Source: JAVDCA01 sp963819385 (lineage in GTDB: Bacteria; Pseudomonadota; Alphaproteobacteria; Rhizobiales; Xanthobacteraceae). Taken from it: a stretch of 64,000 nt of DNA. The notes below the pieces were generated by a model that did not search any database, was not told where the DNA came from, and worked only from the letters and a program-made list of their open reading frames with translations. The position numbers and the translations under genes are program-made. Positions 53,909 to 63,025 of the stretch are shown here, one piece after another. How positions within the stretch are numbered: the stretch's first letter is position 1; each line of letters starts with the position of its first letter. Where the stretch lies: NCBI GenBank assembly GCA_963819385.1, contig CAWFVV010000003.1:992001-1056000 (forward strand), written 5' to 3'.

Positions 53909-54721
53909 ATGGCAACGCAATTGCTGATCTACGAAACGGTCGTGCCGTTGCAGGTCGCACGCCACCGTGATTGCGCAGTGGAGCCCAGAGGCGACTATGG
54001 TTTCAGTCGTAAGGTTAATTCGGTGCCGTTGATGGCGGCTGAATTTCCTGACGCAGCGTCGGAATACGCCATCGTGTTCACCGGCGCCGAGAACAACATC
54101 ATGCCCGTCGCGATCCTTGGGATGCGTGGAAAGGAGAATGTCTACGTATCGAAGGACGCAACATGGCATGCCAAATACATTCCGGCGTTTGTGCGCCGCT
54201 ATCCGTTTGTGTTTTCCCTCTCTCCCGATGAGAAGCGATTCGTGCTGTGCGTCGACGAAGCCTTCACGGGATTCAACCGCGAGGGCCGCGGACAACGAAT
54301 TTACGGCGATGACGGCAAGCCATCCCCGTACACCGACAATATGCTGAAATTCCTGACGGAATATCAGCGCCATTTCCGCCTGACTCAGGCGTTTTGCCAA
54401 AAGCTGCGCGAACTGGATCTGTTCGAGCCGATGCAGGCGAAGGCCGACCTCGCCTCAGGTGAGAAGCTGTCGCTCAGCGGCTTCATGGCGGTGAATCGCG
54501 CCAAGCTCAGTGCCGTTCCGGGCGACAAGCTCGCCGCACTTGCCAAGACGGGTGAGCTCGAGCTGCTTTACCTGCACCTCCACTCGATGCGCAATTTCTT
54601 GGGCCTGAAGGATCGCCTTGTCGGGGAAGCGGCGAGCGAGAACGGCGGCGAAAAGAGCGAAAAGCAGGGGCCGGCGGATGCTGGCAAGGCCGGCAAGAAG
54701 CGCGCAGTCGGAGCGAAGTGA
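53909..54721 (+). CDS. SapC family protein
   Basis: A 270-residue SapC-like protein. Typical stretches are VPLQVARHRDCAVEPRGDYG, VPLMAAEFPDAASEYAIVFT, YVSKDATWHAKYIPAFVRRY, PFVFSLSPDEKRFVLCVDEA and a long C-terminal helical part with a Lys/Glu-rich tail. SapC was named in the Campylobacter S-layer export locus and is often found beside large surface proteins. It has no signal peptide, so it is probably cytosolic. AAGGAG lies 11 bp before the ATG and the gene starts 39 bp after the giant gene, so it is very likely in the same operon. Its role is probably in giant-protein handling (inference). Confidence 0.9.
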   Translation: MATQLLIYETVVPLQVARHRDCAVEPRGDYGFSRKVNSVPLMAAEFPDAASEYAIVFTGAENNIMPVAILGMRGKENVYVSKDATWHAKYIPAFVRRYPFVFSLSPDEKRFVLCVDEAFTGFNREGRGQRIYGDDGKPSPYTDNMLKFLTEYQRHFRLTQAFCQKLRELDLFEPMQAKADLASGEKLSLSGFMAVNRAKLSAVPGDKLAALAKTGELELLYLHLHSMRNFLGLKDRLVGEAASENGGEKSEKQGPADAGKAGKKRAVGAK

Positions 54722-54925
54722 TAGGCGCGGCGGCGGACCGAGAGGAGCGCGCGAGCTTGCGTACGGTCTGCTCTTTCTGGCGAGCCCGCCATGAGCCGAC
54801 CGTACAGAGCCGCGGAGGCACGCGGGCATCCGTTGCGTGGCGGGTTTGCGCACTCCAGTCGTGCCAATGCTTACGCTCGACGGCCGGGCGGGATCTGTTC
54901 CGTGTTACGGGTTGAGTAAGCACCG

Positions 54926-56791
54926 ATGGCTGGCCCTGCGCCGATCTACTCCCTGAGCGAAGACGTCACGCGTGCGGAATCGGCGGCGTGGGCGAGATTC
55001 GCTACGACCCACGACCGGACCGAGTTCTACAGCAACTGGCTCGCGATCCTGTGTCTGCAGATCGAGCGGGTGGGCGCGGCTGTCCTGCTGCTCGGGCCCG
55101 ACCAGGCCGGCGCATACGCCCCGGCCGCCGTGTGGCCGCACGCTGGCCGCGATATCCAGTATCTGGGCCCCACGGCGGAGCGCACGCTCAAGGAGCGGCG
55201 GGGAATTGTCATGTCCGCGGACGGAGGATCGGCACCGTCGCACGATCAGCGGGCCTACGTGGGCTATCCCATCGAGGTTGCCGGCGTGCTCCATGGGACG
55301 GTCGTGCTCGATCTGTCGCCTGGTCCCGAGCAGGCGCTGCAGCGCGGATTGCGGCTGATGCACTGGGCGAGCGCGTGGCTCGTGGACCAGTTCCGCAAGC
55401 GTGCGCTCGAGGAGCGGGAGGCGCGCCTGTCGCGGATGGCGGTTGCGATGGGCCTCGTCGCGACGGCCCTGCAAGAGCGCCACTTTGCGTCGTCGGCGCT
55501 CGCCGTCAGCAACGAGCTGGCCGGCCGGCTGCAGTGTGACCGGGTCAGCATCGGCTTGGAAATCTCGAACGATATCGAGGTCCGTGCGATCTCGCATACA
55601 GCGACCTTCGACCCGAAAATGGATTTGAGTCGACTCATCGGCCAAGCGATGGACGAGGTCCTCGACCTCGATGTGGCGCTGGTTTATCCGCCGCGCGATG
55701 ATGTCGAGCGTGCCGCGATGGCGCATGCCGAATTGGCGCGAGAATTTCGCGATGTTGCCATCTGCTCGGTACCACTGGTCGAGAATGGGCACGCCATTGG
55801 CGCGCTGACCTTCGAGCGCAGCTCCGGCAATGCGTTCGATGCCGAGACGGTGGAGCTGTGCAAGACGGTCGGCGAGCTGCTCGGGCCCATCCTCAAACTC
55901 AAGCAGGACAACGAACGCAATCTGCTGCAACATGCGTACCAAACCTTGCGCACGGCTGTGCAGGCGCTGTTCGGGCCGCGTCACCCCGGCGTCAAGCTCA
56001 TCGCCCTGGTCGTCATCGGCGCGGCGCTGTTTTGCAGCGTGACGACCGGAACGTATCGCGTATCGGCAAAGACGGTGATCGAAGGGGAGGTGCAGCGGGT
56101 CGTCGCGGCGCCCTTCGAGGGCTACATCCTGCAAAGCTTCGTGCGCGCCGGCGACACCGTACGTGCCGGGCAGGTGCTGTGCCGATTGGACGACAGAGAT
56201 CTCAAACTCGAGCAGGCAAAGCTGACGTCGGAGCGCGAGCAACTGTTGCGCAAGCACAGGCAAGCGCTCGCAAAGCAAGAGCACTCGACAGTGGTGATTG
56301 TCGCTGCGCAGATAGATCAAGTCGACGCAGCCTTATCTTTGATTTCCGAAAGGCTTTCCCGGGCGACGTTGGTTGCACCCTTCGACGGCGTCGTCGTATC
56401 CGGCGATCTCCGCGAGTTGATCGGGACGCCGGTCGAGCTCGGCAAGGTGCTTTTTCAAGTCGCGCCCTTGGACGCTTACCGGGTCATTCTGGAGGTGGAT
56501 GAGCGTGATATTGCACAGGTGGCGCTCCGTCAGGAGGGCGAGCTGACGCTCTCCGGCATCCCCAACCAGCACATGGACTTCTCGGTTCAGCAGATCACTC
56601 CCGTATCCACAATCAAGGAAGGGCAGAACTATTTCCGCGTTGAAGCGCACCTGCATAGTCCACCCGAAAGCGTCCGGCCCGGCATGGAAGGCGTTGGAAA
56701 GATCATCATCGGTGATCGCAACCTGCTGTGGATCTGGACACATCGATTGGTTGATTGGCTGCGCCTGTTTGCGTGGAAGTGGATGCCCTGA
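54926..56791 (+). CDS. GAF domain-HlyD fusion membrane protein
   Basis: A 621-residue protein. Residues 1-345 are cytosolic: an N-terminal GAF-like region (RAYVGYPIEVAGVLHGTVVL) and a second GAF domain (ELAGRLQCDRVSIGLEISND, ICSVPLVENGHAIGALTFER). One transmembrane helix follows (KLIALVVIGAALFCSV, about 357-376). The periplasmic part is HlyD-like: lipoyl half-motifs VVAAPFEGYILQSFVRAGDT and ATLVAPFDGVVVSGDLRELI around a coiled coil, then a beta-barrel adaptor. The fusion puts a ligand-sensing domain directly on a secretion adaptor. It lies 204 bp after sapC and 12 bp before the M50 gene. Confidence 0.9.
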   Translation: MAGPAPIYSLSEDVTRAESAAWARFATTHDRTEFYSNWLAILCLQIERVGAAVLLLGPDQAGAYAPAAVWPHAGRDIQYLGPTAERTLKERRGIVMSADGGSAPSHDQRAYVGYPIEVAGVLHGTVVLDLSPGPEQALQRGLRLMHWASAWLVDQFRKRALEEREARLSRMAVAMGLVATALQERHFASSALAVSNELAGRLQCDRVSIGLEISNDIEVRAISHTATFDPKMDLSRLIGQAMDEVLDLDVALVYPPRDDVERAAMAHAELAREFRDVAICSVPLVENGHAIGALTFERSSGNAFDAETVELCKTVGELLGPILKLKQDNERNLLQHAYQTLRTAVQALFGPRHPGVKLIALVVIGAALFCSVTTGTYRVSAKTVIEGEVQRVVAAPFEGYILQSFVRAGDTVRAGQVLCRLDDRDLKLEQAKLTSEREQLLRKHRQALAKQEHSTVVIVAAQIDQVDAALSLISERLSRATLVAPFDGVVVSGDLRELIGTPVELGKVLFQVAPLDAYRVILEVDERDIAQVALRQEGELTLSGIPNQHMDFSVQQITPVSTIKEGQNYFRVEAHLHSPPESVRPGMEGVGKIIIGDRNLLWIWTHRLVDWLRLFAWKWMP

Positions 56792-56803
56792 CACGCGGGT
56801 CCA

Positions 56804-58951
56804 ATGACGAGTCGTCTACTCAGCAGCTGGTGGTACCGCGTCGAGAACCGCAAGCCCAAGCTGCGCTCTCATGTGCGTCTCCATCGGCATCAATACCGCA
56901 ACGAGGTGTGGTACTTGCTGGAGGATCCGGCCTCCTCGAGGGTCCACCGCTTCAGCGCATCAGCGCGCTTGATCATAGCGCTCATGGACGGCACCCATAG
57001 CGTCGGGCAGCTATGGGAGCTCGCGAATGAGCGGCTCGGCGAAGATGCGCCGACACAAGACGAAATCATAGAGCTGCTCGGACAGCTTCATTCCGCTGAC
57101 CTGCTTCAAAGCGATGTCACGCCCGACGTAGCCGAGCTTTTTGCGCGCAGCGAACGCGACGAACGAGCACGTCATTTTCGCTCTTACGCCAATCCGATGG
57201 CGATACGCGTTCCGCTGTGGGACCCGGACGCTTTTCTAAATAGGTTCAACGGAGTTTCACGGCTGATTTGGGGTAAGCTCGGCGCGCTCGTGTGGTGCGC
57301 GGTGGTTCTGCCCGCATTGTTCCTCATTTCGCCGCACTGGCCGGACCTGACCAACAACATCACGGACCGTATTCTGGCCGTCGATAATTTGCTTGTGCTC
57401 TATTTTGTGTTTCCGACGATCAAGGCGCTGCACGAGCTCGGTCACGCTACCGCGACCAAGGCCGGTGGCGGCGAAGTCCATGATTTGGGCGTCATCATGC
57501 TGGTATTGCTGCCGTTGCCGTATGTCGAGGCATCTGCTGCGTCGGTCTTCAGGTCCAAGTACGAACGTGCGATCGTCGGCGCGGCCGGGATGATGGTCGA
57601 ATTGTTCGTGGCGGCGATAGCGTTTTACCTATGGCTGTTGGTCGAGCCCGGAACGGTGCGTGCCGTCCTCTTCAATGTCATGCTGATCGCCAGCGTGTCG
57701 ACGCTTGTGTTCAATGGCAATCCGCTGCTGCGCTATGATGCATATTACATTCTTGCGGACTTGATCGAGATTCCAAATCTGGCAGCACGATCGGCACAAT
57801 ACTGGCGCTACCTGATTGAGCGGTACATTCTTGGCATGGGCGACGTCCAGCCGCCGGAGGTATCGCGAGCGGAAAAAGCGTGGTTCCTTTTCTATGGTTT
57901 CGCGTCGACCATTTACCGTGTATTCGTGACGTTCGTCATCGCCTTGTTTATTGCCAAGCAGTTTTTCGTGATCGGCGTGCTGTTGGCGGCTTGGGCTGTG
58001 GGGGCCATGATGGTATTTCCAATCTTCAAGGCAGTGCGACAATTGGTGAGCGGTCCTCGTTTTCACAAAAATCGGGCGCGGGCAATCACCATGGTGACCG
58101 CGATTCTGGTGGGCCTGGGCGGCATCCTGTTCGCCGTCCCGGTTCCGGCCCACTCCTATGCCGAAGGCGTATTGTGGCTGCCCGACGAGGCAGTTCTCCG
58201 CGCCGGCGCGAGCGGATTCGTCAATGACTTCGTGGTTCAGCCCGGAACTCACGTCACCGCGGGCGCTTCCCTCATCCAGCTGGACGACCCGGTCTTCAAG
58301 TCGCAAGCACGTCGGCAGGAAGGCAAGGTCGCGGAACTGCAAGCCGAATACACCGCGCAGTTCGTCGCTGATCTGGCCAAGGCTCAGATCGTTCATGACC
58401 AGCTCGACAGCGAGCAGGCAAACCTCGCACGCATCCGCGAACGTGGGGCCGACCTGATCGTGCGCGCCAAGACCGACGGCATTTTCATCGCACCGCAGAC
58501 GCAAGACATGCCGGGGCGCTTTTATCGCAAAGGCGAGCTGCTCGGCTATGTCATCGGCGAAGTGCGGCCGATCGTCCGCGTCGTTGTTCCACAGGAGGCG
58601 GTCGATAGAGTGCGGCGCAACACCTCGCGCGTCCGTGTCCGCCTCGTGGACCACCCGGAGGTTGCCTTGGACGGAAGAGTTTTGCGCGAAGTGCCGGCCG
58701 GGGATGAAATGCTTCCCAGCGCTGCGTTGGCCGTCGAGGGGGGCGGTGAGATCGGGACCGACCCGCGCGGGACGAAGGGACCTAAGGCGCTGCAGCGCGT
58801 GTTCCAGTTCGACATCGAGCTTGATGGCATCAGTCCGGCCGATCACTTCGGGGAGCGCGTTTGGGTGCGCTTCGAGCACCGCTCGGAGCCGCTGGCAATG
58901 CAATGGTATCGTAGCATCCGGCTGCTTTTTCTGTCGGCGCTCAATGTCTAG
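56804..58951 (+). CDS. PqqD-like / M50 site-2-protease / HlyD fusion protein
   Basis: A 715-residue multi-pass protein. The N-terminal PqqD-like region (about 35-110) contains ASARLIIALMDGTHSVGQLW. A membrane metalloprotease domain follows with HELGH at residues 210-214 and a probable third zinc ligand Asp312 in NPLLRYDAYYILAD, with about six membrane helices. The C-terminal HlyD-type adaptor (about 450-640) has AVLRAGASGFVNDFVVQPGT, a coiled coil and VRAKTDGIFIAPQTQ. M50 proteases cut inside membranes; here the HELGH and Asp are intact, so activity is possible. The stop overlaps the SecA-like start (ATGTCTAG), implying coupled translation. Confidence 0.9.
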   Translation: MTSRLLSSWWYRVENRKPKLRSHVRLHRHQYRNEVWYLLEDPASSRVHRFSASARLIIALMDGTHSVGQLWELANERLGEDAPTQDEIIELLGQLHSADLLQSDVTPDVAELFARSERDERARHFRSYANPMAIRVPLWDPDAFLNRFNGVSRLIWGKLGALVWCAVVLPALFLISPHWPDLTNNITDRILAVDNLLVLYFVFPTIKALHELGHATATKAGGGEVHDLGVIMLVLLPLPYVEASAASVFRSKYERAIVGAAGMMVELFVAAIAFYLWLLVEPGTVRAVLFNVMLIASVSTLVFNGNPLLRYDAYYILADLIEIPNLAARSAQYWRYLIERYILGMGDVQPPEVSRAEKAWFLFYGFASTIYRVFVTFVIALFIAKQFFVIGVLLAAWAVGAMMVFPIFKAVRQLVSGPRFHKNRARAITMVTAILVGLGGILFAVPVPAHSYAEGVLWLPDEAVLRAGASGFVNDFVVQPGTHVTAGASLIQLDDPVFKSQARRQEGKVAELQAEYTAQFVADLAKAQIVHDQLDSEQANLARIRERGADLIVRAKTDGIFIAPQTQDMPGRFYRKGELLGYVIGEVRPIVRVVVPQEAVDRVRRNTSRVRVRLVDHPEVALDGRVLREVPAGDEMLPSAALAVEGGGEIGTDPRGTKGPKALQRVFQFDIELDGISPADHFGERVWVRFEHRSEPLAMQWYRSIRLLFLSALNV

Positions 58952-60961
58952 AACCGCGCTTGGGATCGAGGCACACGAACTTGCGGCCGGGCGGGCATAT
59001 GCCGAACGCCAGGAGCCGAACCCGGGCTGGCATGACCGGGCAGCCCAATTCCTATTGGCCACTGCGGTCAAGCCGGTGCTTAACCGGCTTCGCGACCCTG
59101 CCCGATCGCTTGCGTCAATTGTGGAGCATGTGAATCGCCATGAGCACGTGTTTCGTGCGGCGGCGGACCCCGAACTAGCGGCCCTCGCACGCAGCATGCG
59201 GGCGTCACTGCGACGGAAAGGCTTCGTGCCGGAACTGGTCGGCATGAGCTTTGCGCTGGTGCGAGAAGCGGCTGCACGCACGCTCGGGCGGCGACACTAT
59301 GACGTGCAGCTGTTGGCAGGATGGGCGCTGCTGCAAGGCAAGTTGGTTGAAATGGAGACCGGTGAAGGCAAGACGGTTGCGGCGACGCTGCCCGCCAGTG
59401 CGGTCGCGCTCGCTGGTTATCCGGTGCATGTCATCACGGTCAACGACTACCTTGCCCAGCGGGATGCCGACGAAATGGGGCCGGTCTATCGCTTTTTGGG
59501 CCTCAGCACTGCTGCCGTGGTTCAAGGAATGACCAAGTCTGCGAGGCGGCAGGCCTACGCGGCGTCGGTGACCTATTGCACCAATAAGGAACTCGCGTTT
59601 GATTATCTGCGCGATCGAGTCGCCCTCGCGCACCGAGGCAGCCGGCTGCATCTATCCCTCGACAACATGCGCGGTACGGTTGACCGCGACGACGAGCTGG
59701 TGCTGCGCGGACTGTATTTCGGAATTGTCGACGAGGCGGATAGTATCTTCATCGACGAAGCGCGCACGCCGTTGATCCTATCGTCGGCGACCGGACCTGC
59801 CGAGGACATGGAGCAATGCCAGCGGGCGCTTGATCTCGCACGGCAGCTTTCTCCGGGAGACGATTACTCCGTGGACTGGGCCGAGCGAGGCGTAACACTG
59901 ACCTCGACGGGCCTCACTAAGCTCGACTCCCTGGCAGTCGATCTCGATGGCGTGTGGACATCCGTCCGTGCACGCGAAGAATTGGTGACGCAGGCGCTCA
60001 ATGCGCTGGTCCTTTACCGAAAAGATCAACACTACGTCGTCAACGATGGAAAGGTCCAGATTGTCGACGAATCGACAGGCCGGTTGATGCCGGATCGCTC
60101 GTGGGAGCGCGGTCTGCATCAGCTCATCGAGGTGAAGGAGGGGTGCGAGCCGACCCAACGGCGCGAAACGGTTGCGCGCCTGACATACCAGCGTCTTTTT
60201 CGCCGCTATATCCGGCTGGCGGGAATGACGGGGACTGCGCAAGAGGTCGCGCGTGAGGTCAAGTCGGTTTACGGGCTGGACGTCGTGCGCATTCCGTTGC
60301 ACCGGCCGTCGCGGCGCGTTTACGAATCTGCGCGAATTTGCGCCGATCGAGCCGAGAAGTGGCGCGAGGTCGCAGATGTCGTTGGGCGCCTGTCCGTCAA
60401 ACAACAGCGTCCGGTGTTGATTGGCACGCGTTCGGTGAAATCTTCTGAAGAAATCAGCGCCGTCCTGCACGAACGAGGCATCGAGCATACGTTATTGAAC
60501 GCCAAGCAGGATCAGATGGAAGCGAGTATCATCGCTCTCGCGGGACAACCGTCGCGCATCACCGTCGCGACAAATATGGCGGGGCGGGGAACGGATATCC
60601 GACTCGGGGAGGGCATCGCAGAGCTGGGTGGCCTTCACGTCATTCTGACCGAGTATCACGAACTCGCGACGAGTTCGATCGGCAATTGTTGGGGCGTTGT
60701 GCCCGGCAGGGCGATCCCGGCAGTTGCCAGGCCATCGTTTCGCTCGAAGACGAGCTATTCTCCACTTATATGCCGGCTGCAGCTGGGCTCGCCAAAACGT
60801 TCGCCAAGGGTGGCTCGGGAATTCATAAGGCCCTCTACGCGTGGCTCACGCGGATCGCCCAATATCGTGCCGAGCGACGCAACGCATCCGTGCGAGTACA
60901 GAACGTCGACCTCGATCAACGATTGGATCGCGTGCTGGCGTTTTCAGGGAGGGGAGAATGA
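58944..60961 (+). CDS. Short SecA-like translocation ATPase (one frame break)
   Basis: A SecA-family motor of about 672 residues against about 900 for housekeeping SecA. Walker A METGEGKT is at residues 137-144, DEAD box VDEAD at 262-266, then the preprotein cross-linking region (LVLYRKDQHYVVNDGKVQIV), AGMTGTA, and motif VI region NMAGRGTDI (from 545). Near 60660 one base appears missing; in the next frame the protein continues QLLGRCARQGDPGSCQAIVS and LEDELF. The C-terminal zinc tail and much of the helical wing are absent. The gene overlaps the M50 gene by 8 bp. This is an accessory SecA, probably dedicated to the giant protein (inference). Housekeeping secA should lie elsewhere. Confidence 0.88.
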
Positions 60962-61050
60962 AGGCAATCAAAGAGTGATTGGACGATGCCATGGGCGGCC
61001 CGTACGTCAAGCCTATCGCAAGAGAGCTTCACCAAAATACAATAGCAAGG

Positions 61051-61932
61051 ATGAGCGGATCTATGTGGGAATCTCATGTATCCAAGCGAGGGGCGTGTGC
61101 CCTTCTTCTCCCACTCCTGCTCGCCTCAGGCTTGGCGAGTGCGGAAGAAGAGAAATTGAAAGGCCCGGCCTTCGATTGCCTGATCCAGCCGAAAATGGTG
61201 CTCAAGCTTGGCACACCGGTGCCGGGCATGCTCAGCGATGTCTTGGTTGATCGCGGCACGATCGTTAAGAAAGGGGATATTGTTGCGCGTCTTGAGTCAG
61301 GAGTCGAGGAGGCGGCTGTAGCGCTGGCTAAGGCGCGCGCTGACGATGATTCGGCCGTACGATCTGGTGACGTCAAGCGCGAATTTCAACAACGCAAGGC
61401 GGACCGGGCCACTGAGCTGCGCAAGAATGACAACATTGCCATTTCGGCGGCGGACGAAGCGCTGACACAGGCCAAGGTCGCCGAGAGCGAGCTCGATCAG
61501 GCGAAGGTCAACCGCAGCATGGCTCGCCTGGAGTTGACCCGCGCCAACGAGGTTCTGAAACAACGGACCATCCGAAGTCCGATCGATGGTGTGGTCATCG
61601 AACGAACGCTCGGGCCGGGTGAATATGTCTTCGATCAGGCGCACCTGCTGACTGTCGCACAGATAGATCCGCTCAGTGTCGAGGTATCCTTGCCGATGAC
61701 GGAGTTCGGCAAAATTCGACCGGGAATGCGGGCTGAGGTTTACCCGGAAGCGCCCGTCGGTAGCCGATACCTTGCGACGGTTACGGTCGTCGATCGCGTG
61801 TTCGACGCGGCCAGCGGAACGATCGGCATTCGGCTGGAGGTGCCCAACTCTGAGTATGCGCTTCCCGCAGGGCTAAAGTGCCAAGTCCGCTTTCCGGATG
61901 CCTTTTCCGATGGTAGCCGACCGCTGCAGTAG
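61051..61932 (+). CDS. HlyD/RND-type periplasmic adaptor protein
   Basis: About 293 residues. A signal peptide (ACALLLPLLLASGLASAEEE) is followed by the first lipoyl half-motif (LGTPVPGMLSDVLVDRGTIV), an Ala/Lys/Glu coiled-coil hairpin, the second half-motif (QRTIRSPIDGVVIERTLGPG) and a beta-barrel (IDPLSVEVSLPMTEFGKIRP). It is shorter than true RND adaptors and has no pump gene beside it. The start is uncertain: ATG 61051, ATG 61063 (better spaced from AAGGA), or the TTG at 60979. It lies at the end of the presumed operon, 89 bp after the secA-like gene. Confidence 0.85.
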   Translation: MSGSMWESHVSKRGACALLLPLLLASGLASAEEEKLKGPAFDCLIQPKMVLKLGTPVPGMLSDVLVDRGTIVKKGDIVARLESGVEEAAVALAKARADDDSAVRSGDVKREFQQRKADRATELRKNDNIAISAADEALTQAKVAESELDQAKVNRSMARLELTRANEVLKQRTIRSPIDGVVIERTLGPGEYVFDQAHLLTVAQIDPLSVEVSLPMTEFGKIRPGMRAEVYPEAPVGSRYLATVTVVDRVFDAASGTIGIRLEVPNSEYALPAGLKCQVRFPDAFSDGSRPLQ

Positions 61933-62324
61933 GCCGCGCGCGAGTCCGCTAGCCGTCTGGGATCTCTGGGCGCAAACCGAAAACCCATTGCGCGGTACTG
62001 TGGTTGACTTGGCTCGCCACGAGCCAACGCGCGCAATCTCAACGACACGGCGAGCCAGCGCAACCTCAAGGATCCCGCCGTCGATTTCCAGGCGCAGGGA
62101 CCCCTCTCAATGATCGTGCCAACGCGCGCAACATCAGCGACTGCGCTGACCGGCGCGACGCGCGCAACCTAATGCTGCCGGAGAAGTCGGCGTTTCTTCA
62201 CGAGTGAATTGGGAGCCGTCCAACCAATAGATAACCAATGAATTCCCCCTTCCGGACACCTACAAACGGGGGCGGACGAAACCGTAACGCGCTGAGTTTA
62301 CACGACTTTCCAATAAATTCGGCG
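61933..62324. other. 392-bp gap after the secretion genes
   Basis: No credible gene. The sequence contains several ACGCGCGCAA repeats (for example near 62028, 62115 and 62158), suggesting degraded repetitive DNA. No intrinsic terminator is evident. Confidence 0.45.
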
Positions 62325-62369
62325 CGCTCATAACCGCTTGGTGGCAGGTTCAAGTCCTGCCGGCCCACC
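62325..62369 (+). other. Degenerate 3' half of a CAU tRNA (candidate attachment-site remnant)
   Basis: CTCATAACCGCTTGGT is identical to the anticodon-arm region of the tRNA at 24443. GCAGGTTCNAGTCCTGCCGG and CCCACC then follow, with two substitutions and one missing G relative to that tRNA. The 5' half (acceptor and D arm) is absent, so it cannot be a functional tRNA. It is in the same orientation as the intact tRNA, as expected for the far end of an island inserted at a tRNA 3' end. Confidence 0.7.
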
Positions 62370-62502
62370 GCCTTCGCGCCATCGGGCGCTTCGGCTCGGC
62401 GAGCCAGCCATGCGCGAAGGCGGGCACGGTAAAATTCTCAGCTCTTCAATGGACGATGATTGAGAAGCCTGCGCTTTCTCGGCTTGGCTTTGTTTTGCCA
62501 AA

Positions 62503-63025
62503 TCATCCACCTGGGTTCGTTCTGCAAATGAGGCCTGAGTTCGTTCTGCCAAAATGGTGCCTGGGTTCGTTCTGCCATTTCACATTTTGCATTTCACAGA
62601 AGCGCCGATGCGTCCTCGCAAGCGAAGGCGCGTATCGCGAACTTCCGCCGCGAGAACGCGCGGCGCTCGTAGCGGTGAGGCGCGCGAGGCGCAGGATCGG
62701 CTCGCGGCCGGCGAGCACGGCCGCCATCAGCTCGGCCCTGAGGCGTCGCACGCGCGCGAGATCGACCTGCGCCTCCGCGATCCGCGCCGCGGCGGCGTGG
62801 CGCGCCTCGCTCGCGCCTTCGCCCGCGATGGCCCGCGCCAGCGCCGCAACCTCGGGCGCAGGGCGGGGTCGGCGAGCACCGGCAGGCTCAGCCCGTGGCG
62901 GCGCGCGTTGTGCGCCGCCTTGGCCTTGCCTCGCGCGTGCGCGGGCCGGTGCTGCGACCGACGCTGGCGCGACTGCGCCGCGGCAATCGCCAGCGAGGCC
63001 GGCGTGCGGCGATGCGCCCGGTCAT
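62503..63025 (-). pseudogene. Conserved Rhizobiales hypothetical protein (frame broken)
   Basis: Reading through several frame changes gives MTGRIAARR, then TGPRTREGKAKAAHNARRHG-like sequence, LSLPVLADPAL, PEVAALARAIAGEG and RIAEAQVDLARVRRLRAELM. This is the pattern of a widespread Hyphomicrobiales protein of unknown function that starts with a 'TGPRT-GK-N--RHG' block. The tail contains repeated NEP/GRTN units. The start codon overlaps the stop of the gene upstream (ATGA). Whether the breaks are real or sequence errors cannot be told here. Confidence 0.6.
62511..62575. repeat. Three short direct repeats CTGGGTTCGTTCTGC
   Basis: Units at 62511, 62535 and 62561 (24 and 26 bp apart) differ by one base. 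On the minus strand they encode the NEP/RTN tail of the 62503 gene. Confidence 0.7.

Noticed and set aside
53909..61932. Type I (ABC) or two-partner secretion system for the giant protein
   Set aside because: No ABC ATPase signature, TolC-like or TpsB-like outer membrane protein, and no TPS domain at the N-terminus.
24523..62324. Integrase or transposase inside the island
   Set aside because: No tyrosine or serine recombinase, DDE transposase or IS terminal repeats were recognised in any frame.
62325..62369. A second functional tRNA gene
   Set aside because: The acceptor 5' strand and D arm are missing; only the anticodon to 3' end region is present.
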